Assembly: GCF_030818485.1 (NCBI RefSeq)
Contig: NZ_JAUTAJ010000004.1
Coordinates: forward strand, 3,133,501-3,197,500
Source: Pseudoroseomonas cervicalis
Lineage (GTDB): Bacteria > Pseudomonadota > Alphaproteobacteria > Acetobacterales > Acetobacteraceae
DNA: 64,000 nucleotides
Direction: 5' to 3'
Part shown: positions 31,782 to 40,574 of the stretch, in pieces
Layout of the letters: each line of letters starts with the position of its first letter
Position numbering within the stretch: the first letter of the stretch is position 1
Notes under the pieces: model-generated
Databases searched by the model: none
Told to the model about the DNA's origin: nothing
Seen by the model: only the letters and a program-made list of their open reading frames with translations
Position numbers and translations under genes: made by a program

Positions 31782-34586
31782 CTATTCCTCCTCGGCGGGC
31801 GTGCCCAGCGCGGCCAGCAGCGCGGCGCGCAAACTGGCCAGCTTGCGCTCATTCTCCACCTTCAGGCCGAACACGTCCTTCACATAGAAGACGTCGACGG
31901 CGCGCACGCCATAGGTGGTGATGTGGGCGGAGGCGATCTGCAGCCCCTGCTCGGAAATGGCGGCGGTCACGTCATGCAGCAGGCCAGGGCGGTCGCGGCC
32001 GTTCAGCTCGATCACCGTGTGGGTGTTGCTGGCGAAATTGTCGATCACCACCCGGCCCGGCACCTGCACGGCGCGCAGCCGCGCCGGTTCGCGGCGGACC
32101 TTGCGGATCTCCTGCACCAGATTCAGGCGGCCGGAGAGGGCCTGCTCGATCAGCACCGACAGCTTGGCCAGCTTGTGCGAGGCATCGAAGGCCCCGCCCG
32201 CCCCGCCCGGCTGCGCGTCCTGCACCCAGAAGGTGTCCAGCGCCATGCCATTGGTCATGGTGTGGATGCGGGCATCGACGATGGTCGCGCCCGCCACCGC
32301 CAGCGCGCCTGCGATGCGGCTGAACAGGCCGGGATGGTCGGAGCAGTAGACCGTGACCTCGGTCACCGCGCGGGCTTCCAGCACTCGGGTGGAGACCGAG
32401 AGCGGCGCGCCGGAGGCCTCGGCCTCGCGGATCATCGCCGCGTGGCGGGCATGGCTCTCCGGGTCGAAGGACAGCCAGTAGCCGGGATAGCCGAGGCCGA
32501 GGAAACGCTCGACCGCCTCGCGCGGCTGGTCGGCCATGATGGCGGCGGCCGCCTGCTTGGCGCGGGCCACGCGCACATCCCGCTCCGGCACCGACAGGCC
32601 GCCGGCGAGCACCTCGGCCACGCGCCAGTACAGCTCGCGCAGCAGGGTCGCCTTCCAGCCATTCCACACCTTGGGGCCGACGGCGCGCATGTCGGCGACG
32701 GTCAGCACCAGCAGCAGGCGCAGCCGCTCGGGCGATTGCACCACCTCGGCGATGTCGAGGATGGTCTTGGGGTCGTCGATGTCGCGCTTGAAGGCGGTCT
32801 GGCTGACCAGCAGATGGTTCAGCACGAGCCAGGAGACGGTCTCCGTCTCCTCCGGCGTCAGGCCGAGGCGGGGACAGACCTCCAGCGCGATGCCGGCGCC
32901 GAGCTCGGAATGGTCGCCGCCGCGGCCCTTGGCGATGTCGTGCAGCAGCAGCGCCACATGCAGCGCGCGCCGCGACTGCACCTGGCCCACCAGCTCGCTC
33001 GCCACCGGCGCGGCCTCGGCGAGTTCCCCCGCCTCCAGCTGGTTGAGCACGGCGATCGCCTCGATCGTGTGCTCCTCCACCGTGAAGACATGGTAGGTGT
33101 CGAACTGCATCAGGCCGACGATGCGGGCCCAGTCCGGGATGAAGCGGGAGAGGAAGCCGACCTCGTTCAGCACCCGGATCCAGCGCGCCGAATCGCGGCC
33201 GCAGAGCAGGTCCAGGAACAGCTCATTGGCTTCCGGGTCGCCGCGCAGCGCGGTGGCGCGCGGCGCGCTGCGGATCAGCGCGCGATGCGCCAGCGGGTGC
33301 AGCTCCAGCCCGCGGTCGCGCGCCGCGCGCACCAGGCGCAGCATGATGGCCGGCTCGTCCTCCACCACCCGGTCGGGGGCGAAGAGCAGCTTGCCATCGG
33401 CGATGGCGACGCCGGCCGCGACCAAAGCCGGGTCCGGCGCCCGCTGCACCGCCGGCAGGCCGAGCGTCGCGCGCTCGATCGCCGGCTCCAGCAGGCGGGA
33501 CAGGCGGACCACGTCGCGCGCGGTGAGGAAGAGGTGCTTCATGAAGCGCTCCACCCCATCCTGCTTGCCATGGCGGGTGTAGCCCATGCGGGCGCCCACC
33601 ACCGGCTGCAGGTCGAAGGTGAGCCGCTCCTCGGCGCGGCCGGTGACGTAGTGCAGGTGGAAGCGCACCGTCCACAGGAAGTCCCAGGCGCGCTTGAAGG
33701 CGCGCGCCTCGCGCGCCGTCAGCAGCCCGCCGCCGGGGCTGTCGGGCCCGACCAGCTCGGGCATGCGCTTCACCCCGAAGGCGTAGCGCGCCAGCCAGTA
33801 CATGGTCTGGATGTCGCGCAGGCCGCCGCGGCCTTCCTTCAGATGCGGCTCGACCAGATAGGGGCTGTCGCCATAGCGGCGGTGGCGCGTGGTGCGCTCG
33901 GCCCGCTTGGCGGCCAGGAACTGGCCGATGCCCCAATCCTGCCGCGCCTGGGCGAAGGCCTCGTCGAAGCGGTCGAACAGCGCCGCCTCGCCGGCCAGGA
34001 AGCGGGCATCGAGCAGCGCGGTCTGGATGGTGGCGTCGCCGCGCGCATCCTCGAGGCATTCGCGGATGCTGCGGGTGGCGTGGCCGACCTTCAGCCCGAG
34101 ATCCCAGAGCAGGTAGAGCATGAACTCCACCGCCCGCCGCCCGCGCGGGCCGAGCGGCCGCTCGGAGAGGAACAGCAAGTCGATATCGGAATAGGGCGCC
34201 AGCACGCCGCGGCCATAGCCGCCGGTGGCGGCCAGCACGAAGGGCGGCTCGCTGGTGCTGGCGAAGGGGTTGGCGCCGGGCTCGGCCTGCTCGGGCGCCA
34301 CCTGGGCCAGGGTATAGGCGTGGATGGCGAAGATCAGCCCGTCGGTCAGCTCGCCCAGCATGCGCGCGGCGGTCAGGCCGGACAGCGCATGCGCCTCGAA
34401 CGCCTCCTGCACCCGGTTCTGGATCCGCCCCAGCTGCCGGCGCAGCAGCATCAGCGCCTGGTCGCGCGGCACCGGCGCGCCGGGGCGGGGGATCAGGTCG
34501 AGGACAACGTCGGGCAAGGGCCGCAGCGCCCCGGCGGGCAGGGGCGCGGTGGCAAAGGCGTCAGGCAACTCGCCGGAGCTTCTCAT
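31782..34586 (-). CDS. glnD: [Protein-PII] uridylyltransferase/uridylyl-removing enzyme
   Basis: A 934-residue nitrogen sensor that uridylylates PII when glutamine is low and removes UMP when it is high. The nucleotidyltransferase site is GGYGRGVLAPYSDIDLLFLS (about residues 122-141); the glnD domain (HLKEGRGGLRDIQTMYWLAR) follows; the HD hydrolase motif is LLLHDIAKGRGGDHSELG; two ACT domains (VTVYCSDHPGLFSRIAGAL and VIELNGRDRPGLLHDVTAAI) bind glutamine at the C-terminus. It overlaps mutS by 4 bases (ATGA). Confidence 0.96.
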   Translation of the reverse strand: MRSSGELPDAFATAPLPAGALRPLPDVVLDLIPRPGAPVPRDQALMLLRRQLGRIQNRVQEAFEAHALSGLTAARMLGELTDGLIFAIHAYTLAQVAPEQAEPGANPFASTSEPPFVLAATGGYGRGVLAPYSDIDLLFLSERPLGPRGRRAVEFMLYLLWDLGLKVGHATRSIRECLEDARGDATIQTALLDARFLAGEAALFDRFDEAFAQARQDWGIGQFLAAKRAERTTRHRRYGDSPYLVEPHLKEGRGGLRDIQTMYWLARYAFGVKRMPELVGPDSPGGGLLTAREARAFKRAWDFLWTVRFHLHYVTGRAEERLTFDLQPVVGARMGYTRHGKQDGVERFMKHLFLTARDVVRLSRLLEPAIERATLGLPAVQRAPDPALVAAGVAIADGKLLFAPDRVVEDEPAIMLRLVRAARDRGLELHPLAHRALIRSAPRATALRGDPEANELFLDLLCGRDSARWIRVLNEVGFLSRFIPDWARIVGLMQFDTYHVFTVEEHTIEAIAVLNQLEAGELAEAAPVASELVGQVQSRRALHVALLLHDIAKGRGGDHSELGAGIALEVCPRLGLTPEETETVSWLVLNHLLVSQTAFKRDIDDPKTILDIAEVVQSPERLRLLLVLTVADMRAVGPKVWNGWKATLLRELYWRVAEVLAGGLSVPERDVRVARAKQAAAAIMADQPREAVERFLGLGYPGYWLSFDPESHARHAAMIREAEASGAPLSVSTRVLEARAVTEVTVYCSDHPGLFSRIAGALAVAGATIVDARIHTMTNGMALDTFWVQDAQPGGAGGAFDASHKLAKLSVLIEQALSGRLNLVQEIRKVRREPARLRAVQVPGRVVIDNFASNTHTVIELNGRDRPGLLHDVTAAISEQGLQIASAHITTYGVRAVDVFYVKDVFGLKVENERKLASLRAALLAALGTPAEEE

Positions 34587-37303
34587 TCGACGGATGTTAT
34601 CCCGGCCGGGCCCGGGGCAACAGCTTCGTGAGCGCTTTTGTGCGCCGCGTTGCTGCCATGCAGCAATTTCAAGCGATAAAGCGCCTCCAGCGCCTCGCGC
34701 GGGGTCAGGCTGTCGGGGTCGATCGCCGCCAGCGCGTCGCGCAGCGCATCCTGTTCCACCTCCGGTTGCGGCGGGCTTTGCGAATCCGCAGCCCGGCCGC
34801 CGAACAGCGGCAGCTCCTCGGCCAGCGGCTCCAGCCCACGGGCGCGCGCCTCCAGCGCCGCCAGCACGGCGCTGGCGCGGGCGGTGACGCCGCGCGGCAC
34901 GCCGGCCAGGCGCGCCACATGCAGCCCCCAGGATTTCTCCGCCGCCCCCGGCCCGACGCTGTGCTGGAACACCACCTCGCCGCGATGCTCGCGCACCTTC
35001 ATCGTCGCCAGCTGCAGCTCGGGCAGTTTCGGCGCCAGCGCGGTCAGCTCGTGGAAATGCGTGGCGAAGATGGCGCGCGCGCGGATGCGGTCATGCAGCG
35101 CCTCCAGCACCGCCCAGGCGATGGCCAGGCCATCCCAGGTGGCGGTGCCGCGCCCGACCTCGTCCAGCACCACCAGGCTGCGCGGCGTCGCCTGGTTCAG
35201 GATCGCCGCCGTCTCGGTCATCTCGACCATGAAGGTGGAGCGGCCGCCGGCGATGTCGTCCGCCGCGCCGACGCGGGAGAACAGCCGGTCCACCAGCCCG
35301 AGCCGCGCCTGCTTCGCCGGCACGAACATCCCCGCCTGGGCCAGCACCACCATCAGCGCGTTCTGCCGCAGGAAGGTCGATTTGCCGGCCATGTTCGGCC
35401 CGGTCAGCAGGCAGAGCCGCTGGCCGGGGGAGAGATCGGCATCATTCGGCACGAAGGCGGGGCCGCGGCTGCGGGCCAGCGCCGCCTCCACCACCGGGTG
35501 GCGGCCCTGGCGGATGCGGAAATCCGGCCGCTCGGTCAGCTCCGGGCGGCACCAGCCGCCGCCGGCGGCCAGCTCGGCGGCGGCGGCGTGCAGGTCGATC
35601 TCGGCCATTGCCATCGCCGCCGCATCCACCTGCCGCGCCGCCTTCAGGCAGAGGCCGCGCAGATGGCGCACCACCAGCGCCTCGCGCTTCGCCGCCTGCT
35701 CGCCGGCGGCCGAGAGCTTGCGGTCCAGCTCGGCCAGCGCGGTGCAGGTGAAGCGATGCGCATTGGCCATGGTCTGGCGGTGGATCGGCGCCAGCGGGCC
35801 GCCCTCCAGCTGGGCCGGCTTCTCGCGCAGCAGCTTCTCGCCGGCCACCGCCGGCATCTCCGCCAGATAGCCGAATTGCTGGTGGTGGCGGATCTTGACG
35901 CTGGCCACCCCCCAGGCCTGGGCCAGCTCCGCCTGCATCGCCGCGATGGCGCCGCGCGCATCGTCGCGCAGCCGCTTCAGCGCATCCAGCTCCCCGTCAT
36001 AGCCGGGGGCGACCAGGTTGCCATCCTCCAGCCGCGCCGGCAGCGCCTCGTTCAGCGCCCGCTCCAGCTCGGCGCGCGGCGAGCCCTGCGGCACCAGCGC
36101 CTCCCGCGCCTCCTCCAGCAGCGGGGGCAGGGGGGCGGCGGCCTCCAGCGCCTCGGCCATCGCCTCGGCCCGCGTCAGCCCCTCGCGCAGCGCGGCCAGG
36201 TCGCGCGGGGCGAAGCGGTCGAGGGCCAGCCGGGCGAGGGCGCGCGCCATGTCGGGCGCGCCCTTCAGCGCGCCGCGCAGCATCGCCCGCAGCGGCGCCG
36301 CCTGCAGCAGGAATTCCACCGCGTCATGCCGCGCGCCGATCGCGCCCGCATCGGTCAGCGGCGCGCCGAGGCGCGCGGCCAGCTCGCGGCAGCCGGCGGC
36401 CGTCAGCGTGCGGTCCACCGCCGTGAGCAGGCAGTTGCGGGTGTCGCCGCGCTCGCTGCGATGGATCTCCAGGCTGCGGCGCGTCGCCGCATCCATGCGC
36501 AGCACCTCGCGCCCGCCCTGCGGCTCGGGCGGGCGCAGCCGCGGCGCCGCCTCGCCCTGGGTCGCCCGCACATAATCCAGCGCCAGGCCGCAGGCGGCCA
36601 GCTCGGCGGCGGTGAAGCTGCCGAAACCGTCCACCCCGGCGACACCGTAGAACTCCGCCAGCCGCCGCGCCGGGTCGCGCGGCGCGTCGCGCTCCACCAG
36701 CGCCTCGCGCCAGGGGCTGAGCGCGGGCTGCGCCAGCAGGGCGGGCGGCACTAGGATCTCCGCCGGGTCGATGCGCGCCAGCAGCGAGGCGATCTCGGCC
36801 TGCGGCAGCGTCTCGGTGGCGAAGGCGCCGGTCGAGAGGTCGATCCAGGCCGCGCCCAGCTCGCCCTCCCCCTCGGCCAGCGCCAGCAGCCAGGCCGGGC
36901 GGGCGCCGTCCAGCAGCGCCTCCTCGGTCAGCGTGCCGGGGGTGACGAGGCGCACCACCTCCCGCCTTATGGTCGGCGCGCGGCGCGCCTTGGCCTGTTC
37001 CGGCGTCTCGCGCTGATCGCACAGCGCCACCCGGAAGCCGGCGCGGATCAGCCGGGCGAGATAATTCTCCACCGCATGCACCGGCACGCCGGCCATCGGC
37101 ACGGGCCGGCCCTGATGCTCGCCGCGATGCGAGACGGCGAGCCCGAGCGCATCCCCGGCGCGGACCGCGTCGTCGAAGAACAGCTCGAAGAAATCGCCCA
37201 TCCGGAAGAACACCAGCGCGTCCGGATGCGCCGCCTTGGCGGCGAACCACTGGGCCAGGGCAGGGGTGGCGCCTTCGGCGGAAGGCAGGGCAGGGCGGTT
37301 CAT
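34583..37303 (-). CDS. mutS: DNA mismatch repair protein MutS
   Basis: A 906-residue mismatch-recognition ATPase. The N-terminal mismatch wedge is FFRMGDFFELFFDDA, with Phe-Phe-Glu where most have Phe-Tyr-Glu. Walker A is LTGPNMAGKSTFLRQN; the DE box is SLVVLDEVGRGTATWDGLAI; the signature STFMVEMTETA and switch THFHEL are intact. The last 100 residues hold the dimer/tetramer region. It starts the mutS-glnD pair; coupling by a 4-base overlap suggests one transcript. Confidence 0.97.
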   Translation of the reverse strand: MNRPALPSAEGATPALAQWFAAKAAHPDALVFFRMGDFFELFFDDAVRAGDALGLAVSHRGEHQGRPVPMAGVPVHAVENYLARLIRAGFRVALCDQRETPEQAKARRAPTIRREVVRLVTPGTLTEEALLDGARPAWLLALAEGEGELGAAWIDLSTGAFATETLPQAEIASLLARIDPAEILVPPALLAQPALSPWREALVERDAPRDPARRLAEFYGVAGVDGFGSFTAAELAACGLALDYVRATQGEAAPRLRPPEPQGGREVLRMDAATRRSLEIHRSERGDTRNCLLTAVDRTLTAAGCRELAARLGAPLTDAGAIGARHDAVEFLLQAAPLRAMLRGALKGAPDMARALARLALDRFAPRDLAALREGLTRAEAMAEALEAAAPLPPLLEEAREALVPQGSPRAELERALNEALPARLEDGNLVAPGYDGELDALKRLRDDARGAIAAMQAELAQAWGVASVKIRHHQQFGYLAEMPAVAGEKLLREKPAQLEGGPLAPIHRQTMANAHRFTCTALAELDRKLSAAGEQAAKREALVVRHLRGLCLKAARQVDAAAMAMAEIDLHAAAAELAAGGGWCRPELTERPDFRIRQGRHPVVEAALARSRGPAFVPNDADLSPGQRLCLLTGPNMAGKSTFLRQNALMVVLAQAGMFVPAKQARLGLVDRLFSRVGAADDIAGGRSTFMVEMTETAAILNQATPRSLVVLDEVGRGTATWDGLAIAWAVLEALHDRIRARAIFATHFHELTALAPKLPELQLATMKVREHRGEVVFQHSVGPGAAEKSWGLHVARLAGVPRGVTARASAVLAALEARARGLEPLAEELPLFGGRAADSQSPPQPEVEQDALRDALAAIDPDSLTPREALEALYRLKLLHGSNAAHKSAHEAVAPGPAGITSVE

Positions 37304-37427
37304 GCCCGGTTCCTAGAGCATGCCGGGCCGGCATGGAACGGCCCTGCGCGGGGGGCCTGGCTTGGCAGGGCGCGCCGCCCGGCGCAACCTGCGGCCCGAG
37401 ACGTCAGGCGACAGGGAGTATCGTCAC

Positions 37428-39026
37428 ATGTTGCACCGCCGCAGCCTGCTGCAGGGGGGCGCCGCCGCGCTGCTCTCGGCCCCGCTGGCCAGCCGCCTTT
37501 CGGCCCCGGCCCTGGCGCAGGACAGCCGCGCCGCCACGCTGCGCTTCGTGCCGCAGGCCAATCTGAGCGCGCTGGACCCGGTCTGGACCACGGCGACGGT
37601 CACCACCAACCATGGCTACTACGTCTTCGACACGCTCTATGGCGTGGACGCGCAGGGCAGGCCGCAGCCGCAGATGGTCGAAGGCCATGAGCTGGCCGAG
37701 AATGGCACGCTGTGGCGCTTCCGCCTGCGCGAGGGGCTGAAATTCCACGATGGCAGCCCGGTGCGCGGCGTCGACGTCATCGCCAGCCTGAAGCGCTGGG
37801 CGGCGCGCGACACTTTCGGCCAGCTGCTGGCCAAGGTGGTGGCGGAATGGCAGGCCCCCGACGACCGCAGCTTCGCGCTGCGCCTGACGCGGCCCTTCCC
37901 GCTGCTGCTGGACGCGCTGGCCAAGCCCGACGCCAATGTCGCCTTCATCATGCCGGAGCGCCTGGCCGCCACCGACCCGACCCGCGGCATCACCGAGATG
38001 GTCGGCTCCGGCCCCTATCGCTTCCTGGCCAATGAGTTCAACACCGGCTCCCGCGCCGTCTACGAGAAGTTCGACGGCTACGTCCCGCGCAGCGAGCCGG
38101 CCGAGAACTCCGCCGGCGGAAAACTCGCGAAATTCCGCCGCATCGAGTGGCACATCATCCCCGACCCCTCCACCGCCGCGGCCGCGCTGAGCAATGGCGA
38201 GATCGACTGGTGGGAGCGGCCGCATCCGGACCTGCAATCCCTGCTGGCGCGCAGCCGCGACATCCAGCGCGTGGTGCAGGACACCTCCGGCCGGCTGGCG
38301 CTGATGCGGCTGAACTGCCTGCAGCCGCCCTTCAACGACGTCCGGGTGCGCCGCGCCGTGCGCCTGGCCGTCAACCAGGAGGACTATATGCGCGCCAGCC
38401 AGGGCGACGACACCTCGGCCTGGACCGACACGCGCAGCATCTTCCCGCGCCGCACCCCCTACTACCAGGACCATCCGGACCTGATGCCGGCCAGCCTGGA
38501 CGCCGCCCGCAAGGCGCTGCAGGAATCGGGCTATTCCAACCAGAAGATCGTCATCATCAACCCGACCGACTTCCCGGATATCGGGCCGCTCGGCCAGGTG
38601 ACGGCCGATCTGCTGCAGCGCGTCGGCTTCAATGTGGAACTGGCCGAGAGCGACTGGGGCACGGTGATCCAGCGCCGCAACTCGCGCGAGCCGGTGGAGC
38701 GCGGCGGCTGGAGCATCTTCCACACCACCGGCCCCGTCACCTTCTACGGCAACCCTGCCATGTCGCCGCTGGCGCGCGGCCAGGGCGCCTCGGGCTGGTT
38801 CGGCTGGTGGCAGAGCGAGCGCGCGGAACAGCTGGTCGACACCTGGCTCTACTCCCAGGACCAGGCCGAGCAGCAGCGCGTCGCCCATGAGCTGGGCCGG
38901 CTGGCGCTGGACGAGGTGGCGACCGTGCCGCTCGGCCAGTTCACCATCCGCACCGCGCTGCGCCGCAACCTGACCGGCCTGCTGACCGGCGCCGCCCCCT
39001 ACCCCTGGGGCCTCTCTCGCGCCTGA
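37428..39026 (+). CDS. Family 5 (peptide/nickel-type) ABC solute-binding protein
   Basis: A 532-residue periplasmic binding protein. Signal peptide MLHRRSLLQGGAAALLSAPL (cleavage near ALAQ); SBP_bac_5 core with RFRLREGLKFHDGSPVRGVD, VGSGPYRFLANEF and LNCLQPPFNDVRVRRAVRLA. It probably delivers oligopeptides or similar compounds, but no permease or ATPase genes adjoin, so it is an orphan receptor. AGGGAG precedes ATG 37428. Its stop codon is followed at once by a T8 tract and a repeat element also found behind two other genes. Confidence 0.9.
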   Translation: MLHRRSLLQGGAAALLSAPLASRLSAPALAQDSRAATLRFVPQANLSALDPVWTTATVTTNHGYYVFDTLYGVDAQGRPQPQMVEGHELAENGTLWRFRLREGLKFHDGSPVRGVDVIASLKRWAARDTFGQLLAKVVAEWQAPDDRSFALRLTRPFPLLLDALAKPDANVAFIMPERLAATDPTRGITEMVGSGPYRFLANEFNTGSRAVYEKFDGYVPRSEPAENSAGGKLAKFRRIEWHIIPDPSTAAAALSNGEIDWWERPHPDLQSLLARSRDIQRVVQDTSGRLALMRLNCLQPPFNDVRVRRAVRLAVNQEDYMRASQGDDTSAWTDTRSIFPRRTPYYQDHPDLMPASLDAARKALQESGYSNQKIVIINPTDFPDIGPLGQVTADLLQRVGFNVELAESDWGTVIQRRNSREPVERGGWSIFHTTGPVTFYGNPAMSPLARGQGASGWFGWWQSERAEQLVDTWLYSQDQAEQQRVAHELGRLALDEVATVPLGQFTIRTALRRNLTGLLTGAAPYPWGLSRA

Positions 39027-39408
39027 TTTTTTTTCAGGCTGCCGCCGTCGGGGGGTGAGGCGGGACGCTGCGGGGCAGCGTCCCGCCGGTGGGGAAGGGG
39101 AGGCCAGGCGCCTCCCGCCCCTGGCTTTCTTCGCCCGGCCCCGGGGCCGGGCCTTGCCCTGCCAGCGCCCCCCTCCCGAACACTGCCGCTGCCGCCCGGG
39201 CGGCCCGCGCCCCCGCCGCGCTGCGCGGCGTCGCGCGTGACCGGTCCCGCGCGCGCTGCCGCCGTCTCACTGGCAAAAAAGCCCGGGCCAGCTTGCCTTG
39301 GTCCCAGGGCCGGGCTCACCTTGCGGCGCACAACCGCCGCGAAGGGCCGCCCATGACCCCGCCCCGCCCGACCGCCCCCCGCCCGACCCTCGGCGGGGCG
39401 CCGGGCTG
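39027..39408. other. 382-base gap with stop-adjacent repeat and hairpin
   Basis: Begins with TTTTTTTTCAGGCTGCCGCC right after the stop codon, then a GAGGCGGGAC motif; a 27-base palindrome GCGGGACGCTG...CAGCGTCCCGC is at 39060-39086. The remainder is G+C-rich without a recognised gene, apart from the short frame at 39353. Confidence 0.6.
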
Positions 39409-39409
39409 A
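39353..39409 (+). CDS. Possible 18-residue Pro-rich upstream ORF
   Basis: MTPPRPTAPRPTLGGAPG, ending in TGATG so that its stop overlaps the ATG of the AbrB-type gene. AAGGG lies 6 bases before its start. It could be a coupled leader peptide, or chance in G+C-rich DNA. Alternatively translation of the membrane protein is simply helped by this upstream frame. Confidence 0.35.
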   Translation: MTPPRPTAPRPTLGGAPG

Positions 39410-40482
39410 TGCATATCCCGCTGATCTCGCGCTGGTCGGTGCCCACGCAATGGGTGGCGCTGCTGGCGCTCTCCGCCCTGGTCGGCGGGCTGCTGGATCT
39501 GGCGGGCCTGCCCGCGGCGCTGCTGCTCGGCCCGATGCTGGCCGGCATCCTCTTCGGCATCCAGGGCGCCACCGCCCGCGTGCCGCCACTGCCCTTCCTC
39601 GGCGCCCAGGCGCTGATCGGCATGCTGATCGCCAATGCCGTCACCGCCGAGATCCTGGTGACGCTGGCCGCCGACTGGGCGGTCTTCCTCGGCATCATCC
39701 TCTCGACCATCGCCGCCTCCACTTTGCTCGGCTGGCTGATGAGCCGCTGGCGCCTGCTGCCCGGCACCACCGCCATCTGGGGCTCCTCGCCGGGTGCCGC
39801 CAATGCGATGACGCTGATGGCCGGCGCCTTCGGCGCCGATATCCGCCTCGTCGCCTTCATGCAGTATCTGCGCGTGGTCTTCGTCGCCGGCTTCGCCTCG
39901 CTGGTGGCGCAGTTCTGGGGCGCCGGCGCGGGCGAGCGCCCGCCGCATGACTGGTTCCCCGCTTTGCCGCTGCTGCCCTTTGCCGCGACGCTGGCGGTGG
40001 CCTTTGGCGGCGCGGCGCTGGGCCGCGCGCTGCGCTGGCCCGCCGCCTCGCTGCTGACGCCGATGCTGCTGGGCGCCGTGCTGCACGCCACCGGCCTGCT
40101 CACCATCGTGCTGCCGGAATGGCTGCTGGCGATCTGCTACGCGCTCGTCGGCTGGCGCATCGGGCTCGGCTTCACCCGCCCGATCATCCGTGCGGCCGCG
40201 CGCGCCTTCAGCCGCGTGGTGCTTTCCATCCTGGTGCTGCTGGGCTTCTGCGGCGGGCTGGCCGCGCTGCTGGTGGTCTGGCTCGGCATCGACCCGCTCA
40301 CCGCCTATCTCGCCACCAGCCCGGGCGGCATCGACACCATCGCCATCATCGCCGCCGGCACGCCGGTCGACCTCTCCTTCATCATGGGGCTGCAGGTGGC
40401 GCGGCTGATCCTGGTGATCCTGCTGGCGCCGCCCATCGCGCGCTTCATGGCCCGCCGCGTGCCCCCCGATCCGGCCGCCTGA
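39409..40482 (+). CDS. AbrB-family membrane protein
   Basis: A 357-residue integral membrane protein with two similar halves of hydrophobic helices (AbrB duplication; formerly called putative ammonia monooxygenase). Conserved segments are GLPAALLLGPMLAGILFG, GAQALIGMLIANAVT, WGSSPGAANAMTLMA in the first half and YLATSPGGIDTIAIIAAGT in the second. Members are likely transporters; related proteins regulate the aidB response in E. coli. It follows the orphan receptor on the same strand. ATG 39409 precedes the first helix. No separate strong ribosome binding site is visible. Confidence 0.82.
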   Translation: MHIPLISRWSVPTQWVALLALSALVGGLLDLAGLPAALLLGPMLAGILFGIQGATARVPPLPFLGAQALIGMLIANAVTAEILVTLAADWAVFLGIILSTIAASTLLGWLMSRWRLLPGTTAIWGSSPGAANAMTLMAGAFGADIRLVAFMQYLRVVFVAGFASLVAQFWGAGAGERPPHDWFPALPLLPFAATLAVAFGGAALGRALRWPAASLLTPMLLGAVLHATGLLTIVLPEWLLAICYALVGWRIGLGFTRPIIRAAARAFSRVVLSILVLLGFCGGLAALLVVWLGIDPLTAYLATSPGGIDTIAIIAAGTPVDLSFIMGLQVARLILVILLAPPIARFMARRVPPDPAA

Positions 40483-40574
40483 CCCCGCCTCTTTCCGCAC
40501 CTGCGAACCGGCTGTCTTCCGCCCGGCCGCGCCAGCCGACATAAAGGCCGACCGAGTACCGGAAAGAGAGTGCC

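Noticed and set aside
31170..34631. Very long plus-strand open frame (1153 codons) opposite glnD
   Set aside because: It is the antisense shadow of glnD and smr in G+C-rich DNA. Its translation is rich in His, Gln, Arg and Gly without domains, while the other strand encodes clear families.
34628..36754. Long plus-strand open frame opposite mutS
   Set aside because: Antisense shadow; no start signals or family likeness.
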